The notes under the pieces were generated by a model that was given only the letters and a program-made list of their open reading frames with translations, was not told the DNA's origin and searched no databases. The translations under genes and the position numbers were made by a program. 64,000 nt of DNA from the NCBI RefSeq assembly GCF_027579695.1, contig NC_083570.1, positions 7,063,501-7,127,500 on the forward strand, written 5' to 3'. Shown piece by piece: positions 32,576 through 45,544 of this stretch. Origin of the DNA: Neoarius graeffei (taxonomy: Eukaryota; Chordata; Actinopteri; Siluriformes; Ariidae). The stretch's first letter is position 1, and every line of letters begins with the position of its first letter.

Positions 32576-33167
32576 ATGTGTTCAGAGATGCAGCTGTATG
32601 TGTTTGATCCTGAATCCGAGGAGGAAGGAGAGATAGAACAAGAACCGATTCCTGATCGGCTGTCAATGAGCGGTTCACAATGGGAATATTTGCATTGGAA
32701 CTTATATTTCCTCCGGAGGTGAACGTTTGTGCTGATTGTCATTAGGCTATGCTTTCAAGTTGTAATAAACAGTTGGTAACGTTTTAAAATAAAGACTGAT
32801 TTCTTTACACTGTCAACAGTCTTTGCCATCTTCCTCGGAGTTATTTTACTGTACAGCACTTGGTTAGCGCCTTGCTAAATGCAGTCTAGCCACTGACCTA
32901 GCTTGCTAATCCTATGCTAGTTATGGCTTGAATTCCAGGCACCATATTTCAAAGACGATTTGGTCATAGCACACCAAATATAAAGATCCATACGTTCTAA
33001 ACAAACACACCCACCTAAATCTGGCCAGGTGCATTTGTGGGAATTGCGCCAGAATGCCTCCGGAAGCAGAGAACGTGTGCTGCAAGGAGATCCCTCCCTC
33101 CGGAAATGACAAATATGGCATGGCTTTGATTGAGACAATTTTGTTGACAAAGGTTTCTCATTGTTAG
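32576..33167 (+). pseudogene. P2X7-type intracellular cysteine-domain fragment (two exons)
   Basis: Exon 1 (32576-32718) encodes MCSEMQLYVFDPESEEEGEI and on to FLR, with donor GTGAAC. Exon 2 (from 33029, acceptor CTGGCCAG) continues in phase as RCICGNCARMPPEAENVCCK, then EIPP, and stops at 33165. The acidic FDPESEEE opening followed by CxCGNCxxMPxExExxCCxE matches the domain shared by the P2X7 receptor tail and many fish P2X7-like single-domain proteins. The usual remainder of the domain (a CI...H and a CLN...VL region) is absent, so this is a truncated copy or first exons. The role of the fish single-domain versions is not known to me. Confidence 0.6.
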
Positions 33168-33399
33168 CGTTCACGTGTGACATAAATGATCATGTGTGCT
33201 GCAGGGAGACTCCTCCATTAATGAGTGCTATGGCATGGCTCTGGTTTGAACTTGTTAAAAAACTCATGTTGTTTACATTCATGTCTGACTGCTCAGGTGG
33301 TTACAAGAATGGGCGACACACCACACATGCAAACTCCTCACCTTTCGGCGAAATTCGCCGTTTTGGTCCCAAAATAGGTCACTTGTGTGAATCGTGTAG

Positions 33400-33985
33400 A
33401 TCCGAAGAGGTTTTTTTTTTTTTTTGGGGGGGGGGGGGGGGGGGTAGGCAGGCTACAACGTTATTGTTGCCAAAGATTTCACTTACAAGGTTACAGTCAA
33501 TCGAGATAAACAGTAACACGCACTTCTTTTCCATTGGAGTTCTGATCAGCTGGTGCGCAACCCACTGCTGGTTGCCAGTCCTCGCTTACGAATATTCCAC
33601 AGATTCAGACCACAAAGTCACCTTTTTATAGAGAGATCTGGCAACCTCATCTCGCGACTGGATCTGAACATACCAATGGAACAGTTTCCAGCGTGCTCGG
33701 GGGTGAATAACCATGGGCGGCTCTACCGGGGTGGCATAGGGTGGCAAATGCCACCCTAAAAGAAAGCCTTGCCACCCCTGCTGGCAGCGACGAATTCAAA
33801 GAAAAATTACGGCCAATTTGACATTTACGTGCGCGAATTTCCAATGTCCGACTGCGGCGAATGCAGCACGAGATAACGCCAGAGATTGGTTGTTTTGGAA
33901 AATTGAGAGGCGCGAAGCGAGGGAGCCAGGAGTCGCGAGGAAAGGAGACACGGGAGGAAAGGGGTAAAAGCTGATTAACTATCGG
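33400..33985. other. Homopolymers and hAT-like debris
   Basis: A T run is followed by an unbroken G run of over 20 at about 33426-33444. Further on, GGGTGGCATAGGGTGGCAAA is followed at once by its partial mirror (GCCACCCT), a hairpin-like stretch resembling transposon ends that mention CCACCCT as at 9830. No gene is supported. Confidence 0.4.
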
Positions 33986-36900
33986 GTCAGCCAAGATCAG
34001 ATGGACCTTATAGGTTCCAAAATAACAAAAAACCCAAGGTTACCCAAAATGGTCAAAACTGTGATATTATGGGCTTGAACATATTGGGGTCCCATACCTA
34101 AAATTTCATGTAGCATTCTCTTTCCGTTTTGAAAATATACCTCATTTTATACATGCCCCATTCTGCTAGGTTGTTGACATTACGGACACTACATTCAGGG
34201 CCGTCGACAGGGGGGGACAACTGGGTATTTTGTCCCGGGCCCAGGCATGAAGGGGGGCCCAGAACTGGTCCCTCATGAAGATGCCATTAATCATTCTGTT
34301 TCATTTCAAAATGTGTTGATTTGGGGGAGAAAAATGTGCTATATTTGCATTCAATGAATAATTTCTGGTTCTTTTGCCTTTATTGTCTTCGAAAATAGAT
34401 TCAAGAACCCACCTACCACCCCTAATGCAGAAATGGTTTGGTCTTTGATTAAGGCGACAAATAACACGGCACTATTCCATCATAACGCTTCAACAATAAG
34501 CGTGCGAGCCCGTTTGCCAACATGCACAAGTCAGGAGCAAAGAAAAGAAAAGACAAGAGAAAAAGAGATGAAGAAGCCAAGAGCCTCAGGGGCTCACTGC
34601 ATAGATATTTTAGAAAAGATTCAGATGATGCAGTGGGGCAGCTGAGCCAGGTAAGACACATAACTTTTTTCCAGCCCCGTAATGTAACCCCAGCATGCGC
34701 GACGTGCCATTCATAATTATAAAGTAGGGGATAGCAGGGTACACTGAGTGAACACTGAAATGCACAGGGCATTGAATTATTTCATAAACATATCGGTTTA
34801 ATAACACTGTGTTGCATATATCTCAATGAAGCAAAGAATAGCACATTGGCCCGCAATCATATCCAAATGTTTTAGGCACGCTTGCTGAGCTGCGCTGAGC
34901 TGGACTCCGGTTAGCTGAAAGCCCGTGGAACGCTGCCTCTTGTTAATTACACCTTATTTTGTTGGAAATCATCCCGTGTAGATATGACGGCATGTGAAAT
35001 TGCCAGCTAGATAGAGTTTAATGTAACGAATGGGCTATAAATGGGGTGTTTTGAGGTTAGTCTGTTGCAAATCATTAAACTTTCGCTTAGACTGGATACT
35101 CTTCAAACAATTCCCTTGCTCAAGTGAAAAATGATAGGCCTGTATGAAAAGCGCAATTAATGAAAGTAGCCTAATAAGCCCTAAATGAATAAAACAACCT
35201 CTGTTTTATTGTTGTTGCTTACACGTTAAGATTTTGAAATCTTCTCGGTCCAGTTCTATATCCAGGGAACGTTGTAATCCTTTTGGTTTATCCGTAATAA
35301 ACGTGTCAGCCCCCAGGTCAGATAGGCTAATGTTACGTGGTTGGGAGGGTGTCAATTTTTTTTGTAACATTCTAAATCGAGTACGGAAAGGACGTTTATG
35401 AAAAACAAGACGAAAAAAATACACTGAAAAACTCACTGTACACATCACTAGTGGTGATGCTTCTATGTTCAGATTTTGGGAAAGCCATAACTCCGTTCTC
35501 ATTGAGGCCCGGTTCCATCCCGTAAACAATCATTTTGGTTTATCAACTACCTGCGCTCAAACATGTCACAGGAGAGGCTCAATGGGCTGGCTATGCTCTC
35601 TATAGAGCGCGAACTTGCAAAGAAGCTGGACTTCAATGACCTTATTGACGACTTTGCCACAGCAAAAGTCCGGCGCATTGCATTTCGCACCTGAATAGTT
35701 GCAGACTAAGGAAATGTTCAAACTGTAAATATGTTGAAATGTTGAAATAAAATGGTTGACTGTTATAATGGGCTTGGAATACCTGTTATTTAAGGGTTGG
35801 AGTGAATGGAGACTGTGAAAAGAGGGGTTGGGTGTGGGTGGTTGCTGTGTGGCGATGTGCGTGCGCGCGCGTGTGTGTGGGGGGGGGGCACTCAGATTAT
35901 TTGGGGGGGGGGCCCACTCAGATTATTTTGTCCCGGGCCCAGCCAAAGCTGTCAACGGCCCTGACTACATTAAAAGATATAACGGGATAGATCCACTTAA
36001 AACACCTCAAAAGCAAATGTTGATGGGGCAATGAACTGTTATGCCATAAAGTGCCCTGTCGAATGTTACAATTGAGTATAGTTACATATATTTGCTGGGT
36101 CTTCTAGTTATGTGACACGTTATCAGGGACCCCGATATTAGACAAACACAAAATTTCACAACACTTTATTAAAGCTCCAATTATTGGGCTCACAAAACAT
36201 CATTTTATGCATAGTATCGGCTTATTATACTAGTTCCTTAATTAATTGACAGTTGGTTGTCCTTTCCATCAAAGATTACATAGCTTATATACTTGTTGAA
36301 CAATGTTACACAACGTTACGGACACTACACAATGTGTCTTGGGTTATTCCCAAAGTCACAACATGGAACGTGTTTCAGAGAAATGTTTTTAGTACAATTA
36401 GTCATGACACACTGCATCTACTACACATTACACCTTAACGAATTATTAAAAAACAAGGGTGACTACTCGAACATTGCATCATGCAGCAGGGCGAAACCTA
36501 CCGGGTAATACTAGTATATCAATATCAACACAGGATCAACGCCACATGTTATACATACTTAAACACGCTTTTGGAAAATACTAGTAATTGTAATACCTCT
36601 CTGGAGAGGTCACTTATGTGAGCAGCCACCTCTTATGAAAGGCCACATTTGGCTGTCTCACGGATGCATTTGGACCTCTCGTGAACAACCACCTCATTTA
36701 TAAGGCCACTTTTGGCCGGCAATAGGGGAGGCCACTCAAACGAGGTTCAACTGTACATGAATAGCCGTCTCAAAAACAAAAGTGTTAAAAAGCACATTAT
36801 GTAAAAAAAAAAATATTAACAAGCCAGGGCTCTATCTTGAATGGTCAAAATATGTCTTGGTAACATCTTGATTATAATAATTTAGTGTTCAAATAGTTGG

Positions 36901-37825
36901 CCTGTGGGGTCTTAATTCAATCAGTTACAAAACTTTGAGAGAAGAATATGATTAATTTGCGTCATTCTCACATGAAGGTTTCATTTAAATTTGTCAAGAA
37001 GTCTCAATTAACTGGCTTTACCAAAATATCAATTTGGCATTACGGACACTACATATTGCAAATATATCTATTAATATAACAACTAAAGACGTATGAATAT
37101 GTAACTAGAGTCCTACATGAGGCCAACAGGACCAATGCATGTCATAATCACCAAAAATGGTAAAAAAATTCTGCAGCATTCTGTTACAGCAAGACCGTTA
37201 CGGACACTACAGAAAACAACGGAAATGACACGCAAAATCTTTGGCATGTGAATTTTGCAAACATATGCCCCCAGCAACAAGGTTTTTGTATCAAATCATA
37301 TCACATACTACATAAAATGTCTGTATTTAATTTAAAGTGTTTATTAAAATGCATTAAATAAGATTTCTCAGGCCATTTTTCAACTTTGCAGTGACAAAGA
37401 AAACAAATTAGGTTCAGCACCCCCCATTGACAAAACTATTGTGAAAGATTTATTTTTTATCGGAATTCCGTGATTCAGCTGTCAATTTGTTCCTCAAAAA
37501 TCTGCTGATTTACTAAAAACAGTTAATGTTTGACAAATTATTGCCAAGTTTAAGCAGCAATGACGCATTCTGGGGTATTAAATCAAATGAACATGTGTTA
37601 CATGGTGAAAATGTGCAATATGAAGAGTTTGTCTGATAAAAAAAAAAAAACTGAGACATGGATTCAGTGGTGGTAAATTATGATCTGGCTTTGAAACGTC
37701 ATACATTGGCAATGATAGTCTACCATTACAACATATGAAATAGTTTAATAAACATAAATAGAAGGCTGTTCCATAGTGTTACATGATCTCAAACAAGTAG
37801 GTCCATCTGATTGTGGCTGACCCGT
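33985..37825. mobile_element. Unclassified terminal-inverted-repeat element
   Basis: The left end reads GGGTCAGCCAAGATCAGATG followed by GACCT; the right end, inverted, reads GGGTCAGCCACAATCAGATG followed by GACCT. Inside, the 14-mer TTACGGACACTACA occurs four times in the same orientation (34180, 36316, 37040, 37198). After removing the nested hAT (34196-35963) the element is about 2 kb and has no long ORF. No clear target duplication or superfamily is assigned. Confidence 0.6.
34196..35963 (+). mobile_element. hAT element carrying both ends of a transposase
   Basis: Ends CAGGGCCGTCGACAGGGG and, inverted at the right, CAGGGCCGTTGACAGC. ACTACATT flanks both (34188-34195 and 35964-35971). The + strand encodes an N-terminus MHKSGAKKRKDKRKRDEEAK and LRGSLHRYF (from 34522). 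About 1 kb later it encodes RLNGLAMLSIERELAKKLDF and DDLIDDFA (35570-35690), the end of the hAT dimerisation domain. The middle is missing, so it is a deletion derivative. Confidence 0.88.
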
Positions 37826-38748
37826 CTCTATCAAGAAATGAAATTATAATGAATAAACAGTGCTAGCATAGTTGCGATGCTGATTTGGAGAGGATAAAAA
37901 TCAGGTGGGAGAACATGTAAAGCAAAAAAAAAAAAGTGTGTTTCCGGTAACCCGACCGATCGAGAATTTCCGCGTCGAAATTGCTGACCGTAAAGTTTTT
38001 ATTTCAAATTTCCCTCGATATTTTAGTGTAAGCGGCGTTTGTCATAATTTTTTTTGTTTCAATGCATTCAAGTTGTGAAAGAAACGATAAAAAGTAAAAT
38101 GTTTCGCCACTTCTATCAGCCCTCCTGAGCCAAGCCGCCATTTTGAATCCTCATTCAAGGCTGTAATGCAAATTGCTTCCTCTTCAGTATACAAGTGCAC
38201 TTCCATGGCAGGAAAAACACTACGTTTTGCCGCCTATGTAGTCCCCTATTTATACAAATCGGAGTCATTCAGGATTCAGCCATGCTGGAGAGAGCTCCAA
38301 TAGGGCTCAGAGGAGGCTCCCGGACAAGGCCGACTCCATTAGCTAAACAACGCGATTGGTTTGGTTGGCTGGTGAGCTCTGCAGTTGGTAGTCTTTGTTG
38401 AGTCATTGTCAAGGTTGATACCAGAGAAGAGAAGAGAAGAGCTGCAGTGTTCAAGCATACAAACAGGGTAGGGATAGGCTGTGTGTGGAGAATTCTGTGA
38501 GTATATCGGCCGACGGCCTGTATAGGTCCGGTATACGATATCCTTGCAAGTTCTCCGCCATGGCGGGGAGTCAAGGGGGGAGGAGAGGGTTAGTATGGAT
38601 GGCATTAAAGATGATGATAATAGTCGGTAGTTAAGGAAAAGGTTTAAAACTACGGTGACGGGAGAAGGGGGAAGAGACAGGGAGAAGTGCTCTTTTGTGG
38701 TTGTAAGGATTGAAAGTGGTGGCATCAAGAATATGGATCCTATAAAAC
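37826..38748. other. No gene recognised
   Basis: Mixed-composition DNA, including CGCCATTTTGAATCC and a GAGAAGAGAAGAG run. Two minus-strand open frames (38269-38574 and 38339-38728) overlap and match no family I know. Confidence 0.4.
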
Positions 38749-38978
38749 CAGGGGCGCTTTATCAACACCCGTGGCCCAGGGGCTACTGGGTTTTTTGAGG
38801 CCCCTCATAGGCTACCTGTCAACCCTACCCTTACCGTTGGCCAGGAAAACACTCTTATTTTATTTGCAATACGTGTCAAGCATTTACAGTGTAAGCGTGT
38901 AATTAGCCTAGAAGCCTACGATAGGTTACATTTGGCTCAGCGTAGCTGCGCAAGGCCCACGCTCACATCGCTCAACAC

Positions 38979-40271
38979 TAGGGCTGGGTATCACCAGATA
39001 CCTCACGATACGATACTATGGCGATATTTTGCCCACGATAACGATAATATCACGGTACAGGGATTCTGCGATAATCGATATATTGCAAGAAATTTCAACC
39101 ACATCACGATATCTGTGTCACTGAAGAAAATCAGAATTTATTGACCACTGTAAAATTACATTTCACATACATAACTACACACTCTTGCCAGACATATATT
39201 TGTCTCTATTCCACTGCTGGCAAAACCAAGAGTCGCTTCACTACAACATACAGAAAATTCCCATTTCTGTGCTAGTATTCTCAACTTTTCTGTAAGCATG
39301 GACACATCAGTGCTGCTTAACAAGCAGAATCAAATTGTTTTATGAAAACTTAAAACTTGCACTGCAGACTGCACATACATTTCAGTGCTAACATTAATAT
39401 CAATTTGTTCTTTGTAAACTTGAGAACATATACCTGAGAACATTTAACTTGTGCTTATTTTGCAGGAACAACACACTGTCTGAAACACATTGAAAAGTGC
39501 AGTGGGCATCTTAGTCTCTCTGAGCACGATTATGAAACAAAGTGCAGTGTGGGTCAGTGTCCACACACTGAAACTGAACTGAACCCTCAGTGAATCATGT
39601 TTCTTCTGAACTTTGAGTAAATACTCAAAATAAAATGCAGTGTCTCACACACACTAAAATTGAAAATGCAAGATAAAGTGCAGCTTCTTGCCTTTGGCCT
39701 TAAATGACAAAATTAAGTTCACAGTTACAGTAAGTCACACATCACTGAAGTAGACGGGAGGACTTTGACGCTGTCCAGTGTAGTTTGCTTCGGGTCGGGT
39801 TTCGGTGGCTCCGGCTGAGCTAATATGTCGGGGTGGTGTCGTGCTAAGTAAGTTCGCAAGTTTGTTGTGTTACCTGAATATCTAATTGGAGCGAAACAGG
39901 TTTTGCAGAGTGCATACTCTTTGTCCGGCTCACTGTTTTTTTCTCCTTTCCTTTGGAATCCAAAGTGCCTCCAAACATCTGCCTTAAAGTTCGGCGGCGT
40001 CTCTAGGTTTACATTAACAGCCATGCTTGCTTGTTTTTTTTTCCTCACTGCAACCGCCGGGAAAAAAGAGAAAATGAAGAGTGCCTTGCAGTGAGGGAGC
40101 GGCACAGCGACACCTCGCGGAGCGGAGGTGCGGAAATCGTACTGGATTTACAACCCGTCTGAAACATGATTATTTGAAAAAATATCGATATTCAAATTTT
40201 GAGTATCGATATTGAATCGGAAGACAAAGTATCGCGATATATCGCCGTATCGATATTTTTGCACACCCCTA
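38979..40271 (-). mobile_element. hAT derivative with BED zinc finger, nested
   Basis: Begins TAGGGCTGGGTATCACCAGA and ends TTTTTGCACACCCCTA, with CTCAACAC on both sides (38971-38978 and 40272-40279). Subterminal runs of CGATA/TATCG are typical of this fish hAT group. It keeps the first coding exon only. Confidence 0.9.
39725..40024 (-). CDS. hAT BED-type zinc finger N-terminal fragment
   Basis: From MAVNVNLETPPNFKADVW the frame shows WRHFGFQ, then YALCKTCFAPIRYSGNTTNL and ARHHPD: a BED zinc finger (CxxC...HxxxxH class) used by hAT transposases to bind DNA. It ends after 99 residues, where the catalytic region would start. ATG at 40022 was chosen because homologous proteins begin shortly before the finger; an upstream in-frame Met exists. 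Expected to bind the element's ends but not to move it. Confidence 0.75.
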   Translation of the reverse strand: MAVNVNLETPPNFKADVWRHFGFQRKGEKNSEPDKEYALCKTCFAPIRYSGNTTNLRTYLARHHPDILAQPEPPKPDPKQTTLDSVKVLPSTSVMCDLL

Positions 40272-42187
40272 CTCAACACATCCGACCACAGAGGGAGAGA
40301 AGAACGCGCGCATTATCATTACAGAGCCGGTTCTGATTATTACCACGGACAGGACAGTGATACTACGTAACTTTCACACAGGGGCATGGCCAGAGATAAC
40401 CACACAAGCGCGCTTGAGCTATAATGTAGACCTATGTGTTGTAAACATAAAACACACACACTTACAGACAAGTCCTTTTAAAAAATAAAATACATAAAAA
40501 TAGCTCGGCAGCATGAAAACAAACATTCACTGCAAGTCAAGGTACTTGGCTCGGCGGCCACATGAAACGTAAACACCATGGACAGCGGCCAAACTCATAA
40601 CTCTACAGACCGAAATACACGAAACCAAGTCCTATTAGGGTCTATTTTACTGATCTATGTTCAAGCATCATACAAGTCTTCCTTCTCCTTGAAGACCGTG
40701 CATTCAACTGCCTTTTTGACATGACTGCATCGAAATACCACTTGCAACAATATTTCACGCACTCCATCAAGAAAAAAAGTTAAACATGAAGAACACGGGC
40801 ATACTGTTGAGCATACGATTTTTTAAAAAGAAACTAGCTACATCAAAGTCCTTCAATAAGCCCATCCTTTAGCGCAAATGAGCTTAACCTAGTACAAAGC
40901 ATGACGCTAGCAGTAGCTGCATAAGGCAACATCATGTGGGCCTTTCGTCAACAACGAGCCACGGCAGGCAAACATTAATAATCAAGCGTCCTTACCTTAA
41001 AACATTGTCTTGACCACAGAACTTCTCAAGTATTTCACTTAAATCCACACAGGTTAACAACACACCCAACACAGCTAGCGAGAAATGTGGATCTGCGCTA
41101 GCTTTGTATTGCTATTCCCCTCAGTATGCTTACTCTGTCTGCTGCCTGAACTGTGAACATTATAGACTACAATCTTTTCATCAATTTCTTCAGTAGATGT
41201 CGTTTTAGACATTTTATTACCTTAATGTAATAATATGCTATCCGTTACATAGCATATCTAGCCTAGCTACACATAACCTAGCTGCTGGTAGGCTGATAAC
41301 TGATAAGTAGCTGATATTCTGAACAGATTGGTGATCCTTACCTTAAAAAAGTCTGTGACTTTAGGCAACGATTCTATCATTACCTGCATCTCTCTCTTTT
41401 TTTCCTTTTATGTGCCCCGCTAACATGTGAACGCTTCATCTTTCGAAGCCTCTAAATTTGTGTCTCAGTAGTCTGCAGTCTTTGGCACGCTTTTGTGCGT
41501 GACGTTACATTTTGTTACATTTTATTCTGGTACAGTTGTGGGTGTTCGTTTCACGAACCACATCCACCATGTCTCTTACAGCAGGCTACTGTGCGCTCAT
41601 TTATTTCTAACCTTATTTCTATCCGTACATTAATGTAGGCCCACGATTCCGAAAGTTTATTATTTTATTAATATTACAAGGCCCCTTTACGAGGCCCCTG
41701 ATTGGCTGTGGCCCAGGGGCTTGAGCCCCCCGAAGCCCCCCCCTTAAAGCGCCGGTGTATAAAACTGACGAACGTGCTTAAGAATCAGGTTGGGGCTATA
41801 AATAACGCCAGAGTGTTGAATGATGGTGATTTGTTGATTGGGTGTGTATCTGAAGAGCAGGTTGCGAAGGCTGAAGGGTTGCAAGCATACCTGCCAACAT
41901 TGCAGTAGCAAAATAAGGGAGATTTTTTTTGGAGATATGTATAAAATGCACATATATACACACACACACACTGTATATAAAGTGAATACTCTGAACACAG
42001 TATTGATCCACATTCCAACATTTATTAAAAAATTAAGTAAGAGCAAAATAACATGGCACAATAACAAAATGACAATGACATCATAGGAAAAAACTTTAAT
42101 TTTACATCCGCACTTATTGTAGGCTACTGATTATGCCCTTGATTGTATACATTGTATGTCTTCTGACAGTGTGTATTGCAAGTGTGC

Positions 42188-44273
42188 CTATTCTTTTGTA
42201 GACGCATGTAGGTACAAGTAGGTGGCTGACTTAGCCGCTTTTAGAACATTTTTAGAAGGGGCATACTTGTGAGCAGGTTTGGTGTAGTTTATCTTGCAGG
42301 ACAAAAAAGAGCACAGAGTACTATTGCTCAAACTTGACCTGTTCTCTGTAGTTATCTTCCTTACCATGCTGAAGGTTCTTTCTGAGGAGGCATTGCTATG
42401 GGGAATACACAATAATGCTTTCATAAGCCTAGCTATCTCACTAAAGCACTGTTGTTTCCCTAATAGGCCCCAGAATCTGTCCACTTTCCGCTCCTGTGGC
42501 AATTCCTTCTTGTCAGCAACTTGGTAGTCTATTAGCTCCTCCCTCAGTTTATCTGGATCAAGCCTTAGTTGAGGAAGCATCTCACCTAGCCTTGTCACTG
42601 ACAGCAATAACATAATATGCACATTATTTCCTTAGATCACTTTAAAAATGTCAAAGGTGCTGGACTCTGCATTCTTATAACATGATGATTGGATAGGTAA
42701 ATGCAAAAATTACAAGGCATAATTCACCTGTCACTGGTGAGAGATCCAGGCGAGAGGCTGGGTCAAGCACGGTTAGCGCCTTCAGCAGCTCGGAATCAAG
42801 AGGGAAAACCTTCAGCATCTTCCTAATGGTTTCAACGTAGAAGGCCCTGGCTGTCCTAAAAAACACAATTATGACAGAATTACACTCAATTAGAACAATA
42901 TCAACTAGGAATCATCAAAGTGTAATTACATTACATTAATTACAAATCAAGCCCTCACTTACTTATAGATTCTCGCTGTGGAGAGGTCTTCATTCACAAT
43001 TAATGCTGTAGCCTCAGATCCGACGAAGAGCTCAGTATTTGGCAGCTGGTGTTCTTCATTGAGTGACACCTCAGTCAAAGGGTCCACAATCAGTCTGGCC
43101 GGGAGGATGTACCCCATCACCAGTCGTTTCATTTCAGCATGCAATTTGTGAATCATCACTCTGTCTGCCTAGATACATGGAGTCCAAGATCAAATCAAAA
43201 TAAATTGACAAATTCTTACTTTTATGTACAATGATTGGAACATTCAGCCCATTTACCTGGAAAGAAGTGTTGAATAACACCAATGGCTTGAGAGCAGTGC
43301 TCAGAAAGAGAAAGTAGAATTTCACTTCAGGATCATTCAAGTAATTGGCCAGCTGTCTCACTTTGGCACTCCGCTCATCTTCACAGCTGTTAAAGTATGC
43401 TTGCAGGGCAGCCCACTGACTCAGCACCCTTTGGATGCATGTGTATAGACTGGGCCACCGTGTACTGCAGTATTGAAGCAGCTGTAAGTGCTCGGTGTCC
43501 GTGAAATTCACAAACTCTTTATAAATTTCACTTCTCTTTGCACTGTGCCAGGAAACAAACAAACATAGCCAATAGTAAATGTTAAAATTTGATGTGAATA
43601 TAGTGAAGATGGTGAAGTGGATCATCACCAAACCATGTAAAATTACACTCTCACCTTTTGTCAAAGTGAGAGTATATTCCAACCAGCAAATCTTCGACTG
43701 GGGCCTTCATTGCCTTGATGCCACAGCCTGTGGCAAGTTGGGCAAGGTGGCAAATGCATCCCACATCTTGGACATTAGGCTGTCTGGCTTTTAACTTGGT
43801 AATGACTGAATGGTGCCTTCCTTTCATCACACTACAATTATCTGAGTTAAAGGCCACCAGGTTATCCCACGAAATTCCTCTTGTACTAGAATCACACAAA
43901 TGCATTATTGATTAAAAACCAAATTGAACCTTCACAGCACTGAATTTCACAGTACTCACTGATGCTCTTTCTAACCACCTCTCCAGACTAAGAAAATAGT
44001 ACTTGCATTATATATATGTACTGTAGCGCCAGCAAATTCCATTATATATATAGAGCACCAGCAAATTTGACTGAGAAATCAACTTACCTCAAAGCTTTCC
44101 AGTTTTGCAAAAATGCTGTCAGCTGTACCAATGTTACAAACAGGCAGATCAATGAATTTTGTTACGACCTCAAGGGTGTTATCATAAACCCGTGCCAATA
44201 TTATGAGGTCTTTGTTTTTATCCATTGTGTTTGACTCGTCAATCAATAAACCAAATGGCTGAGTCTGGCAGGT
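42188..44273 (-). pseudogene. Multi-exon hAT transposase gene (5' end not found)
   Basis: Blocks on the minus strand: 44088-44273 (FGLLIDESN, first acidic motif), 43655-43885 (FNSDNCSVMKG...GCICHLAQLA, second Asp and Cys-His motif), 43257-43542 (STRWPSLY...LNDPEVKFYF), about 42961-43164, about 42728-42855 and 42188-42600. The last holds the dimerisation motif IPHSNASSERTFSMVRKI and RSSLSNSTL. Most blocks end in GT and start after AG. The junction 43655/43542 is in phase, but the first junction and the one into 43164 are not as I read them, so an exon may be missing or a boundary wrong. No zinc finger exon or clear terminal repeats were found. It could be a decaying element or a host-retained gene. 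Confidence 0.65.
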
Positions 44274-44289
44274 CTGGCACACACACATC

Positions 44290-44887
<598 letters not shown>

Positions 44888-45012
44888 TTATTATGAAAAT
44901 TATCTGTAAAGGAATTTACTACCCATGTCCCATCAAAGAGTTAAAAGTGAGACCTGACACAGTAACAAGAAACAGTCACATGTTTAAGTGCCAAGTGATA
45001 ACCTTGGGTTCA

Positions 45013-45189
<177 letters not shown>

Positions 45190-45192
45190 TCA

Positions 45193-45519
<327 letters not shown>

Positions 45520-45544
45520 TTAAAGACCAACTATTACTCATTAA

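Larger units (their letters stand above)
38749..41757. mobile_element. hAT element (CAGGGGCGCTTTA ends)
   Basis: Left CAGGGGCGCTTTATCAACAC; right inverted CACCGGCGCTTTAAGGGG. Both flanks carry TATAAAAC (38741-38748 and 41758-41765). Subterminal GGCCCAGGGGC and AGGCCCCT phrases recur at both ends. It contains a complete younger hAT (38979-40271). No transposase of its own is visible. Confidence 0.88.

Noticed and set aside
38269-38728. Two overlapping minus-strand frames
   Set aside because: No start context, domain or splice support; likely chance.
41702-41908. LINE ORF1-like frame (VLNDGDLLIGCVSEEQVAKAE)
   Set aside because: The wording resembles some non-LTR gag-like proteins, but the frame starts inside a hAT terminus and no neighbouring LINE part supports it.
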